Assembly: GCA_016703105.1 (NCBI GenBank) | Contig: JADJCS010000001.1 | Span: 372,001 to 436,000 of the forward strand | From: Flavobacteriales bacterium | GTDB lineage: Bacteria > Bacteroidota > Bacteroidia > Flavobacteriales_F > PHOS-HE28 | DNA: 64,000 nucleotides | Direction of reading: 5' to 3' | Shown: positions 43,129-52,377 of the stretch, one piece after another | Layout of the letters: the number at the start of each line of letters is the position of its first letter | Position numbering within the stretch: position 1 is the first letter of the stretch | Notes under the pieces: model-generated | The model's database searches: none | Told to the model about the DNA's origin: nothing | What the model saw: the letters and a program-made list of their open reading frames with translations, nothing else | Position numbers and translations under genes: made by a program

Positions 43129-44463
43129 CTACAGCAGGTCGTTCGCCAAGTTGGCCAGCGCGCTGCGCTCGCCTTTCTCCAGGGTGATGTGCGCGAAAAT
43201 GGGATCACCCTTGGCCTTGTCGATAAGGTAGCTCAGTCCATTGCTCTCCGAATCCAGGAAGGGTGAGTCGATCTGGTGAACATCACCCGTGAAAACGATC
43301 TTGGTGCCTTCGCCCGCCCTGCTGATCACGGTCTTCACTTCGAGCGGGGTAAGGTTCTGCGCCTCGTCCACGATGAAGAAAATATTGCTGAGGCTGCGGC
43401 CCCGGATGTACGCCAGCGGAGCGATCGCGATCTTCTCGTTCTCCAGCATCTCATCGATCCGCTTGGGCGTGTTGTCATGCTTCTCGAACTGGCCCTTGAT
43501 CAATTTCAGGTTGTCCCAAAGCGGTTGCATGTAGGGGTCCAACTTGCTCTGGATATCACCGGGCAGATAGCCGATGTCCTTGTTGCTCAGGGGTACCACC
43601 GGACGCGTGACATAGATCTGCCGGTAAAGCCTGCGCTGCTCCAGCGCACAAGCCAGTGCGAGCAACGTTTTTCCCGTTCCCGCCGCGCCTTGCAGAGTGA
43701 CCAGCTTTATCTCCGGATCCATCATCGCGCTCATGGCCAACGCCTGCTCGGCGTTCTTGGGACCAATGCCGAATACGCTGTGCTTCTCCACACGGTCGAC
43801 TTGGGCCGTGCGCGGATCGAACTTGGCCAGTATGCTCTTCTTTTTGTGCTTGAGGATGAAAAAGTGATTGCCCGTCGGGCGGCCGATGCCCAAGTCTTCC
43901 ACGGGCATGCTGCCCCGTTCGAACAATTGGTCGATGAGGGATTCGTTCAGATCGTCCACCACCGTTCGCCCGGTGTACAGATTATCCTGCACATCCTTCA
44001 CCCGGCCGGTGAGGTAGTCCTCGGCGATGATATTGAGGCTTTTGGCCTTCAGACGCAGGGCGATGTCCTTCGTCACCAGCACCACTTTGCGGTCCTTGTT
44101 CTGCCGCTGCAAGGTGAGCGCAGCGTTCAGGATCTGGTGATCGTTCTTTCCGTCGGCGAAGACCTTCGTGGCATCCACCCCGTTAAGGTCGTGTTTGGCC
44201 ACGACCTTGAACTTGCCCTTCGTGGGTCCGTTCAGTGGGATCCAATCCGTGAGCAGGTCGCGCTGCGCCACCCCGTCCAAATGGCGGATGAATTCGCGCG
44301 CTTCGAAATTGATGGTGTCGTTGCCTTTTTTGAACGTATCGAGTTCTTCAAGTACCTGAATGGGAATGGCCACATCATGCTCCTGGAAGCATTCGATGGC
44401 CGAGTGATCGTAGAGGATCACGGAGGTATCCAGTACGAAGATCTTGCGGTCTTTTTTCTTCAT
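43129..44463 (-). CDS. PhoH-family protein, PIN + PhoH ATPase (PhoH2 type)
   Basis: The 444-residue protein joins an N-terminal PIN domain (KIFVLDTSVILYDHSA, VLVTKDIALRLKA) to a C-terminal PhoH P-loop ATPase (LQGAAGTGKTLLALA, FFIVDEAQNLTP). In the PhoH2 family this gives a dual RNase/RNA helicase. The start at ATG 44463 follows the promoter box; the longer in-frame start at 44655 has no family sequence. Confidence 0.93.
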   Translation of the reverse strand: MKKKDRKIFVLDTSVILYDHSAIECFQEHDVAIPIQVLEELDTFKKGNDTINFEAREFIRHLDGVAQRDLLTDWIPLNGPTKGKFKVVAKHDLNGVDATKVFADGKNDHQILNAALTLQRQNKDRKVVLVTKDIALRLKAKSLNIIAEDYLTGRVKDVQDNLYTGRTVVDDLNESLIDQLFERGSMPVEDLGIGRPTGNHFFILKHKKKSILAKFDPRTAQVDRVEKHSVFGIGPKNAEQALAMSAMMDPEIKLVTLQGAAGTGKTLLALACALEQRRLYRQIYVTRPVVPLSNKDIGYLPGDIQSKLDPYMQPLWDNLKLIKGQFEKHDNTPKRIDEMLENEKIAIAPLAYIRGRSLSNIFFIVDEAQNLTPLEVKTVISRAGEGTKIVFTGDVHQIDSPFLDSESNGLSYLIDKAKGDPIFAHITLEKGERSALANLANDLL

Positions 44464-44485
44464 TCGATCAAGGAACGTTGCTTGC

Positions 44486-44493
44486 CAAATGTA
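44486..44493 (-). promoter_or_regulatory. -7 promoter box TACATTTG for phoH
   Basis: Reads TACATTTG on the minus strand, 22 nt upstream of the ATG at 44463. It supports that start. Confidence 0.55.
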
Positions 44494-44595
44494 TCCGCAG
44501 TGTATGGGGGGAAATGGGGATACGGGACGCGCACTTATCCACGATCGATCGTGGTCATGGTCGATCCCACCGCCGCATCGAACAGTGCCGAATGA

Positions 44596-44627
44596 AACAG
44601 GGGCCGACCGGTGAGGTGGCCCCTGTT
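44596..44627 (-). terminator. Terminator-like hairpin after the T9SS gene
   Basis: aacaggggcc / ggcccctgtt, a perfect 10-bp stem with a 12-nt loop. On the minus strand tttc follows. The rest of 44464-44935 shows no gene. Confidence 0.65.
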
Positions 44628-44935
44628 CCCGTGGTGTGAGGCCTTGACCCCGCATTCACGCCAACTCCGCTCCTCCTGTCCTGTTCCCGGTTCCCGCTCG
44701 CGCGAGTTGGGCACATGACCGATCGAACTTCGGGTGTGGCTGGCACACCTTCCGTAGAACCCCTTGACCTCTTACCAGGTGCGTTCCATCCGAGGATGGA
44801 CCGTCAGGGCCCCATGTCACGATCGTGGTCAGAACGGCTTGGTGCATCGAAAGTACCAGCACACTTGACGACCTCCAAAAAGATGGTCCGTGCCTTATGC
44901 ACATCTTCTGCACATCACTGCTCAACAACGGTGGA

Positions 44936-46903
44936 TCAGCGCGTGACAAGCACCCGGGCCATTGCGCAACGGTCACCCGCACTTACCCGAACCGCATAGG
45001 CGCCGGGTGCCAAATGATCGACCCGTAGTTCCTCCCGGGAACCTCGTATCACGTCGCGGAGCACCGTGGCCCCGGTCGCGTCCAACAACTCCAGCATTCC
45101 CGGGGCGTAGGCTGCGCCCTGCATCTCCACGATCAGGCCACGTCCGTCGAACCGGACGAGGATCTCAGCAGGAGCGTGAAGTTCCCCCACACCAGTGCAA
45201 GGATCCACCACCACGGCGAGCTGCGCATCATCATCCGGGCAGGGGGCAACACCGTTCACGATATAGGTATAGAGCCCCGGGAGGCTGGCCCCTGGATCAA
45301 AGATGCCAGGGAACGGGTCGTTCGACGGGTCGGTCCAGACACCGGTGGCATCCGGAGTGCCGGAAAGCAGGGTGAAAAGATCGACGAGAGGGTCGTTCTC
45401 GCAGAGAGTGACCGTTCCGCCCAAGCCTGCGGAGACCGCCAGATTCACGGTCAAACCAAGCGTCGAGGTATCGTTAAGACAGGGCGCATTGCCGTATACG
45501 ACATAGATCAGTTCGTACGGACCAGCGATCACTGGCGATGTAACGAGCGGCGTGTTCCCGTCCCAAAAGAGGCCGGTGAGGTCGCCTCCAAGAACGAAAT
45601 TGAAAAGATTCTGTGGACTGTCCGAGCAGGTGGCTGCGGTGTTGTCCTGGCCCGCATTGGCCACGTCCACCAGCGTGATGCACACCTGGGAGCTTTCCAC
45701 AGGGCAGCCCACGCTGCAGTTCGCCATGTAGGTATAGCATCCCGCGCCGTTCGCGGCCGAATCGAACTGCCCGGTGAAAGGCACGCCATTGGGCGTGGTC
45801 CATGTACCGCAGGAATCCGGCGTACCGCCTAGCAGATCCAGCAGATCGTAGATACCGGTGTTCTTGCAGAGCGCGATCGTGGCATCGCTGCCGGCATCAT
45901 TGCCGGACGAGATCGTAATGTCCACGCCATTATCCGCGCTGATGGTGGCGGGCGCACTCCCGGTGATCCGGATACGATACCCCGTGCCGGGGGCCTGTCC
46001 GACAGGAATGGTACAAGTGAACGGTGTCGCAGTGGTCGCCGCCACACTACCGATCACCACAGGAGCCGAGAAACTTCCCGATGCATCGGACATTTCCGCA
46101 GCGAAGACATTACCGGGCCCCCAGGTACCTGTGACCGTATAAGGTACGCTGATGATCGACCCTGCACATACCGCCACTGGAGAAACCGTGCCGATCGAGA
46201 TGTCGTTAGGTGCGGTACCTGCGGCGCTCAGGATCAACTCATCCACAGCGAAACCGGGGTCGGCCGCGCCTAGCAACGATGTACCGTTCACGAAGCGGAG
46301 ACCGAAACGCAACGAGGGCTGGTTGTCGAAAGCGGCCATGGTGATGGTCTGCTGGACCCAGTTGGTCTGGTTCCGGTATTGCGAGATCGGTGTGCTGATC
46401 AGGTTCCAGGCAGCGCCGCTGTTGGTGCTGTAGTATACCTCACCATAGTTCTGCGTTCCACCGTTGCACAGCCACCAGAACGTGAGCGAAACCCCCGTTT
46501 CTCCTGCGGTGCTCACGTCGGTGTTCATGGCGGCGAAATGGTTCCCGGGATCGGTGCAGAATCCGTCCGCAGCGCCGAACGAGCAACAGAGGATGCCATC
46601 GGCCGCCGCCTCGGTGCTGGCCGTGTGCATGTAGTTCCCGTTGGGGGTGGTGATCCCGACCGGTTGCGAAGCCGTGCTCGGGACAGTGAACGCGAGCGGG
46701 AAACCCAAGCACTCCACATCACCGTTGCCGCCTGCGTATACCGCATTGATGAGCCAGGTATTGGCTCCATTGCTGATCGAACCCACGTCCGTAGTGTTCA
46801 GCGTGAAGACAGGGGTACTCTCGAAATCCTCAGTGAACAAAACGGTCTGCGCTGAGATGTTCGTACTGAGAAGGATGGCCAGGGTCGCGTAGTAGAGTTT
46901 CAT
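44936..46903 (-). CDS. T9SS type A secreted multi-repeat protein (655 aa)
   Basis: After a signal peptide (LYYATLAILLSTNISAQ) comes a jelly-roll/MAM-like domain of about 210 residues (FTEDFESTPVFTLNTT, LTFWWLCNGG). An Ig-like region follows, then three repeats of about 70 residues with LLDLLGGTPDSCGTWTTPNG, FNFVLGGDLTGLFWDGNT and LFTLLSGTPDATGVWTDPSN. The end is a T9SS type A sorting domain (VRFDGRGLIVEMQG, LELLDATGATVLRD). It is a surface protein of unknown binding partner. The start at 46903 is set by the signal peptide. Confidence 0.87.
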   Translation of the reverse strand: MKLYYATLAILLSTNISAQTVLFTEDFESTPVFTLNTTDVGSISNGANTWLINAVYAGGNGDVECLGFPLAFTVPSTASQPVGITTPNGNYMHTASTEAAADGILCCSFGAADGFCTDPGNHFAAMNTDVSTAGETGVSLTFWWLCNGGTQNYGEVYYSTNSGAAWNLISTPISQYRNQTNWVQQTITMAAFDNQPSLRFGLRFVNGTSLLGAADPGFAVDELILSAAGTAPNDISIGTVSPVAVCAGSIISVPYTVTGTWGPGNVFAAEMSDASGSFSAPVVIGSVAATTATPFTCTIPVGQAPGTGYRIRITGSAPATISADNGVDITISSGNDAGSDATIALCKNTGIYDLLDLLGGTPDSCGTWTTPNGVPFTGQFDSAANGAGCYTYMANCSVGCPVESSQVCITLVDVANAGQDNTAATCSDSPQNLFNFVLGGDLTGLFWDGNTPLVTSPVIAGPYELIYVVYGNAPCLNDTSTLGLTVNLAVSAGLGGTVTLCENDPLVDLFTLLSGTPDATGVWTDPSNDPFPGIFDPGASLPGLYTYIVNGVAPCPDDDAQLAVVVDPCTGVGELHAPAEILVRFDGRGLIVEMQGAAYAPGMLELLDATGATVLRDVIRGSREELRVDHLAPGAYAVRVSAGDRCAMARVLVTR

Positions 46904-46949
46904 GGGATGGGGCTTGACGGGCAAATTAGGGAACCTTGGGAACAGAAGA

Positions 46950-46968
46950 GCCCCGAACTGGTCGGGGC
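46950..46968 (-). terminator. Hairpin after the sugar dehydrogenase gene
   Basis: gccccga / tcggggc, 7-bp stem, between the broken dehydrogenase and the T9SS gene upstream of it. Confidence 0.5.
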
Positions 46969-46991
46969 CCTCTCTTGATCGGGGGTGGGGA

Positions 46992-48550
46992 TCAACGCAC
47001 TGCTACAGGAGTTCTGCCCAGGCTCGATCCACTGCTATCGCGCAGTACCAATACATAGATCCCGTCCTTCGCCGCACCCAGATCCAGGCGCAAAGTGCGC
47101 TGGCCTTGGGGGAACGGAACGTCCAGGATCGTGCGGCCGGTGCCGTCCACAAGTTCGGCGCGCAAGGTGCCGGAAAGATGGTCATCGCGGTCTATGAACA
47201 ACGCGACCTGTGCGGGTTGAGGATAGACCCTGAACCCGTTCGGGGGCGTTTCCAACAACCCATCGCCCACGAAATTGAGCGTATCGGAGGTCAATGTGCA
47301 GGGACCTGCGTAGGTCGCGACCACATGCACGACACCGTTCGACGCTGGGCTGAACGTCTGAGCGGTTTCACCGGACACCAACACGCCGTTCAAGTACCAT
47401 TGGTAGGTCAATGCCAATGTGCTCTCCACGGTGTTCCCGTTTTGGGTCAGCGATGGCGGGTCCATGGGGCATTTGTCCACGATCTTCTTCACCTGGCCAT
47501 TGCTGGTATTGCCCGCGAAGAGCTCGCCGTTCACATCCTCCGCGATGACGACATAGCCTTGCGAACCGGAATTCAGCCCCAGTTCATCGATCCAGCCTCC
47601 CGAACCATCGGGGCGAATAACCCAGAACTCGCCCGCACAGTAGTCCGTGTAGATGTACCGTCCGTACAGATGCGGCCATACCGTGCCGCGGTAGACCCTC
47701 CCGCCGATGGAGCTGCACCAGGTGCCGCCCGTGGCCACGTTCTCATGCGTAGTGACCGGAAATTCATAGTTGGACATGCCTTGGCAACCCTGTGTATTGA
47801 AAGGGGTATCGCCCTCATAGCACCGCCACCCGAAATTGGGGCCACTGTTATCGCCGGCAGGCCAGAAGTCCACTTCTTCCCAGGCGTTCTGTCCTACATC
47901 ACCCATCCAAAGATCGCCCGTTAGGGCATCGAAACCGAAGCGGTAAGGGTTGCGCACCCCGCTCGCCCAACGTCAAGGCGGATGATATCGCCCAGCGGAT
48001 CGGTGAGGTCTTGGGCATTGTCTTGTGGATCACCTCCGCTCCCTCCATCGCCAAAACCCACATACAGCAGGCCGTCCGGCCCAAAATCGAGATCACCACC
48101 GTTGTGATTGGTGAAGGGTTGGGGCCAGGTGTAGAGGATCTCCTCGCTCGCCGCATCCGCTGAATCCGGATCATTGCTGACCCGGAACCGCGATACCCGA
48201 CTGGTGCCGGGACCGCTGTCCGCGATGTAGTAGACATAGAAGTAGCCATTGTTCGTGTAATCGGGATCGAACGCGAGACCCAGAAGGCCCTGCTCGCCGC
48301 CAATACTGTTCACACTATCCTGGATATCCAGGAACGGATCCACGATCACCTGCATACTGTCACTGATGATCCGGATGATGCCCTGCCGCTGCACGGCGAA
48401 GAGCCTGCTGTCCCCTGCATGCGTCAGATCGACCACGTTGGACAATCCGTTGGCCCAATTCACCAGCTTCAACTGTACCGGATCCTGTGCCCGCACGCCA
48501 AGCACGGTCAGAAGCAACGCTCCCGTCAGGCACTTTCTCATCTTGCTCAT
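46992..48550 (-). pseudogene. PQQ-type sugar dehydrogenase (glucose/sorbosone family) with T9SS sorting domain, broken
   Basis: The N-terminal half (ORF 47921-48550) has a signal peptide and propeller strands (GEQGLLGLAFDPDYTNNGYF, HNGGDLDFGPDGLLYVGFGD, LGDIIRLDV). The C-terminal half (46992-47957) continues with GVRNPYRFGFDALTGDLWMG and CYEGDTPF, and ends in a T9SS type A sorting domain (FRVYPQPAQVALFIDR). Between RLDV and ASGVRNPYRF the usual loop of roughly 25-35 residues is missing and the frame changes. An internal deletion with frameshift near 47955-47970 explains this. If the gene is intact in the organism it would be a secreted soluble aldose dehydrogenase-like propeller. Confidence 0.8.
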
Positions 48551-48690
48551 GTTCGTTTTCTAAGGGGGGCGAAAATACCGCAGGGGCTTCTTCTTCCGCA
48601 TACGCTTCGATGGACAACGAGCAACGGTGCCCGCAGCGCTTGGGTGTGTGCGGTGCCAGCGCTGTCGAAGAACGGCCACCATGGTCGGCC

Positions 48691-48698
48691 TACTTTTG
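48691..48698 (+). promoter_or_regulatory. -7 promoter box TACTTTTG for prfC
   Basis: Exact TAnnTTTG match, 6 nt before ATG 48705, which rules for that start over the in-frame ATG at 48627. Confidence 0.6.
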
Positions 48699-48704
48699 CC
48701 GCCC

Positions 48705-50303
48705 ATGTCCCTCGAGCAAGAGATCCAACGGCGTCACACCTTCGCCATCATCAGCCACCCCGACGCGGGCAAGACCACGCTGACAGAGAAATTCCTGCTC
48801 TATGGCGGAGCCATACAGACCGCCGGGGCGGTGAAGAGCAACAAGATCCGCAAGGGGGCCACCAGCGATTTCATGGAGATCGAGCGCCAGCGCGGCATTT
48901 CGGTGAGCACCAGCGTAATGACCTTCCAGTACGCGGACAAACTCATCAACCTATTGGACACACCCGGCCACCGTGATTTCGCCGAGGACACCTACCGCAC
49001 CCTCACAGCTGTGGACAGTGTCATACTGGTCGTGGATTGTGTGAAAGGTGTTGAGGCGCAGACCCGCCGGTTGATGGAGGTATGCCGGATGCGCAACACC
49101 CCCGTCATGGTCTTCATAAACAAGCTGGACCTGGAGGGTCGCGATCCGTTCGACCTGTTGGATGAATTGGAGAAGGAACTCGATATCCGGGTGACGCCGT
49201 TGAGCTGGCCCATCGGTATCGGCGCCACCTTCCAAGGGGTGTACGATCTGTACGACAAGGACCTTCGGCTCTTTGAGGAAGTGAAGACCAAAGTGGAACG
49301 TTCCGCGGTGCATATCGATGATCTGAAGGACCCCCGTCTGGACCAGCAGCTTGGAGAGGCCGCAGCGGAGCAGTTGCGTCATGATGTGGAACTTGTAGAT
49401 GGTGTGTACGGCGCGTTGGACCTGGCCCGGTACCGCTCCGGCTCCACCGCCCCGGTGTTCTTCGGGAGCGCTTTCAATAATTTCGGAGTGAAGGAAGTGC
49501 TGGACACTTTCGTGCGCATCGCACCCACCCCAGGACCGCGTCCCACAGACCGGGGTGAAGTACGACCGGAGGACCCGAAATTCAGCGGTTTTGTGTTCAA
49601 GATCCACGCGAACCTGGATCCGAACCACCGCGATCGTATCGCGTTCCTTCGGGTGTGCAGCGGACGTTTTGCCCGCAACACCTACTACCATCATGTGCGC
49701 TTGGAAAAACCGGTGCGCTTCGCCAACCCCACCACCTTCATGGCGGCTACGAAAACGATCGTGGAAGAAGCCTGGCCCGGGGATGTGATCGGCCTCTTCG
49801 ACACCGGCAACTTCAAGATCGGCGATACCCTCACGGAGGGGGCCGACTTCCAGTTCCGTGGCATACCAGCGTTCTCTCCCGAACTGTTCCGCGAATTGGT
49901 GAACAACGATCCCATGCGCAGTAAACAGTTGGAGAAGGGGATCCGCCAACTCACGGATGAAGGTGTGGCGCAACTGTTCACCCAACAACCCGGGAACAAG
50001 AAGATAGTGGGCTGTGTGGGCGATCTCCAGTTCGACGTGATCCGCTATCGGCTCGAGCATGAATACAATGCCGTATGCAGCTTCCAATTGATACAGGCCT
50101 ACAAGGCCTGCTGGCTCACCAGCGAAGATGCGGGAGCGCTCCAGCGTTTCATTCAAATGAAGACGCTGCAGATCGTACAGGACAAGGACGGGAATCCGGT
50201 CTTCATGGCCCCCAGTGCCTACATGTTGGACCTGGAGAAACGGAACTTCCCCGAGATCACGTTCCACACCACCAGCGAGTTCAAGACGGCCGTAACCACC
50301 TGA
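48705..50303 (+). CDS. prfC: Peptide chain release factor 3
   Basis: RF3 is a GTPase that recycles RF1 and RF2 from the ribosome. The 532 residues contain G1 (SHPDAGKTTLTEKF), the switch region RQRGISVSTSVMTF, G3 (LLDTPGHRDFAED), G4 (FINKLDLEG) and RF3-specific C-terminal parts (VVGCVGDLQFDVIRYRLEHE). The promoter box and family N-terminus fix the start at 48705. A clear terminator follows. Confidence 0.96.
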   Translation: MSLEQEIQRRHTFAIISHPDAGKTTLTEKFLLYGGAIQTAGAVKSNKIRKGATSDFMEIERQRGISVSTSVMTFQYADKLINLLDTPGHRDFAEDTYRTLTAVDSVILVVDCVKGVEAQTRRLMEVCRMRNTPVMVFINKLDLEGRDPFDLLDELEKELDIRVTPLSWPIGIGATFQGVYDLYDKDLRLFEEVKTKVERSAVHIDDLKDPRLDQQLGEAAAEQLRHDVELVDGVYGALDLARYRSGSTAPVFFGSAFNNFGVKEVLDTFVRIAPTPGPRPTDRGEVRPEDPKFSGFVFKIHANLDPNHRDRIAFLRVCSGRFARNTYYHHVRLEKPVRFANPTTFMAATKTIVEEAWPGDVIGLFDTGNFKIGDTLTEGADFQFRGIPAFSPELFRELVNNDPMRSKQLEKGIRQLTDEGVAQLFTQQPGNKKIVGCVGDLQFDVIRYRLEHEYNAVCSFQLIQAYKACWLTSEDAGALQRFIQMKTLQIVQDKDGNPVFMAPSAYMLDLEKRNFPEITFHTTSEFKTAVTT

Positions 50304-50308
50304 AATGA

Positions 50309-50334
50309 GGAAGGCCGCCCCAAGGCGGCCTTCC
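50309..50334 (+). terminator. Rho-independent terminator of prfC
   Basis: ggaaggccgcc / ggcggccttcc, 11-bp stem with a ccaa loop, then ttctc. It sits 6 nt after the stop. Confidence 0.88.
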
Positions 50335-50355
50335 TTCTCAGGATCGTTCAGAGCC

Positions 50356-50715
50356 TTACTTATTGGCCTCCTGCCATTTGGCCAATTGGTCCGGAGTAAG
50401 GATGGTGGCTAGTCGCTTCTCCACGTGGTCATCCATGTTCGCGTATTGCGCTGGCATGTCCGCTTCCTTCACTTCCGCAGGCTGCCCCTCGAAGCGTTGC
50501 TCAATGGCTTGATGGTAGCGTTCCACTTGCAGATAGGCTTCGTTGACCTCGGCTGTTTGCGCGTCGGTCAGCGTCACTGTCTTATGGACCACCGCAGTGC
50601 GCTCGGCGGCCTTGGCGGTCATTTGCGGAGTATCCCGCACTGCGACCTGGCTTTCCTGTGCGGTAAGAGCCAGTGCGACAAAAACGAAGGAAAGGGTTAG
50701 TATGCTCTTGCGCAT
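50356..50715 (-). CDS. Small exported helical protein (119 aa)
   Basis: It has a signal peptide (LTLSFVFVALALTAQ) and a mature part of amphipathic helices with a regular LT-x-x-Q pattern (VTLTDAQTAEVNEAYLQ, TILTPDQLAKWQEANK). This is reminiscent of Spy/CpxP-type LTxxQ stress chaperones, but the motif spacing is not a clear family match. It is convergent with prfC, just beyond its terminator. Confidence 0.62.
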   Translation of the reverse strand: MRKSILTLSFVFVALALTAQESQVAVRDTPQMTAKAAERTAVVHKTVTLTDAQTAEVNEAYLQVERYHQAIEQRFEGQPAEVKEADMPAQYANMDDHVEKRLATILTPDQLAKWQEANK

Positions 50716-50858
50716 GTCCTTGGGTGTGAGGTGGTCAAAGATACACTGCCCGGTAGACGAACGAAACCTCGAAGCGTTGCCTTGCCCACACCCTTCCGTG
50801 GGATCCCGTCAACGGCCCAATGTTTGCAAAACCGGCGCTTCGCCGTCCCCCGCCCGTC

Positions 50859-50866
50859 TAATTTTG
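50859..50866 (+). promoter_or_regulatory. -7 promoter box TAATTTTG for the TlpA redoxin
   Basis: Exact TAnnTTTG match 6 nt before ATG 50873, favouring that start. Confidence 0.58.
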
Positions 50867-50872
50867 GCCGCT

Positions 50873-52372
50873 ATGAACCCTGTTCAGGCTTGCTGCCTCC
50901 CGCTTCTGTTCTCCTTTGCGACGACTCTTTCCGCCCAGGAGCAACGGCGTCTTGAGTTCCGCCTTACCGGCGCGGAGAACGATACGGTCTACCTGGCCAA
51001 TTACTACGGCAACCGCCTCTTTTATACGGATACGGCCATGGCCAATGCCAAGGGAGAGGTTGTCTTCGCCCGGGAGAAGGGGTACAAGGCAGGGGTATAC
51101 GCCGTGGTGGTGGATGGCCCCAAGTACTTCGAATTCATCGTGAACGAACCTACGGTCCGCTTGGAAACGAAGACCTCCGACCTGATGGGTGCCATGGTGG
51201 TGCAGAAGTCCGACGAGAACACGCTCTTCTTTGACTACATCCGCTTCCTGAACGCACGGAAGAAGGAGGGCGATAGTTTACGCACGGTGATGGACCGCAT
51301 CACTGACCCCATCGCCAAGGGCCCTGCGAAAGCCCGTCTAGAACAACTGGATGGCGAAGTAAAGAAGTACCAAGCCGATCTGGTGACCGCTCACCCACAG
51401 AGCTTGGTGACCATCATCGTGCGAATGAGCATGCCCGTGGAACTGGAGAAACCACGCCTTGCGAACGGAAAGGTGGATAGCGTCGCGGCCTACTATCAGT
51501 ACCGTGCCCACTTCTGGGACCACGTGGACCTTTCCGACGAGCGGATCTTGAACATGCCCGTGTTCCAGAACAAGTTCGAAGAGTACATCGGGACCGTCGT
51601 TCCGCAGATCCCGGACACGATCAATGCCCTGGCGGACGATCTGGTCGGTAAACTGGGGCCCAGCAAGGAACTCTTCCGCTTCGTGGTACATGGCATCACG
51701 TACAAGTACGAGACCAGCGACATCATGGGCATGGACGCCGTCTTCGTTCACATGGCGCAGACCTATTACTGTCCCAAGGCAGGGGCCGAGAGCAAGGCCT
51801 TCTGGATGAGCGCGGAAAAACTCGACAAGCTTTGCGAACGTGCCCGCAAGAACGCCCCGATCATCATCGGCGCCAGGGCCCAGGAGATCATCCTCACGGA
51901 TACCACCGAGACCAATTGGATCAGTTCGCACAAGCTCCCGAACGACTACCTGCTGGTGGTTTTTTGGGATCCCCACTGCGGACATTGCAAAAAGGAACTT
52001 CCAGCCATTTATTCGGCGTACCGGGATACGTTACGCCCAATGGGCATCGAGGTCATGGCCGTGGCCAAAGCCACCGATAGCACCTTGTTCAAGGATTGGA
52101 AAGCGTTCATCCGTGAGAACCATTTGGACTGGGTGAACGTGGGCCTCACCCCTGCTGTTTATGCCGAGGCCAAAGCCGATCCCCTGAAGTACATTCCGAA
52201 GCTCACCACGCTTCAAAGCCTCAATTACGCGGATACCTGGGATGTTTACGCCACGCCGAAATTCTTCCTCTTGGGTCCCGACCGGAAGATCGTGGGCAAA
52301 CAACTCAACCCCAAGCAGGTGGCCGATCTAGTGGAACGGTTGCGTGAGCGGAGCGCCGCCCCAAAACCCTAA
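50873..52372 (+). CDS. TlpA-family thiol-disulfide oxidoreductase with DUF4369 and DUF5106 regions
   Basis: The exported 499-residue protein has a signal peptide (ACCLPLLFSFATTLSAQ), a DUF4369-type beta domain (ENDTVYLANYYGNRLFYTD), a middle helical DUF5106-type segment and a C-terminal thioredoxin fold. The active site is FWDPHCGHCKKELPAI (CxxC as CGHC). Such proteins reduce or guard periplasmic thiols in Bacteroidota. The gene is followed, five nt on, by the end of the convergent giant gene. Confidence 0.9.
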   Translation: MNPVQACCLPLLFSFATTLSAQEQRRLEFRLTGAENDTVYLANYYGNRLFYTDTAMANAKGEVVFAREKGYKAGVYAVVVDGPKYFEFIVNEPTVRLETKTSDLMGAMVVQKSDENTLFFDYIRFLNARKKEGDSLRTVMDRITDPIAKGPAKARLEQLDGEVKKYQADLVTAHPQSLVTIIVRMSMPVELEKPRLANGKVDSVAAYYQYRAHFWDHVDLSDERILNMPVFQNKFEEYIGTVVPQIPDTINALADDLVGKLGPSKELFRFVVHGITYKYETSDIMGMDAVFVHMAQTYYCPKAGAESKAFWMSAEKLDKLCERARKNAPIIIGARAQEIILTDTTETNWISSHKLPNDYLLVVFWDPHCGHCKKELPAIYSAYRDTLRPMGIEVMAVAKATDSTLFKDWKAFIRENHLDWVNVGLTPAVYAEAKADPLKYIPKLTTLQSLNYADTWDVYATPKFFLLGPDRKIVGKQLNPKQVADLVERLRERSAAPKP

Positions 52373-52377
52373 CCGGG

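Noticed and set aside
43276..44595. Plus-strand ORF (439 aa) across phoH
   Set aside because: Antisense shadow of phoH.
48951..50267. Long minus-strand ORF (438 aa) across prfC
   Set aside because: Antisense to a firmly identified gene; low-complexity His-rich sequence with no family.
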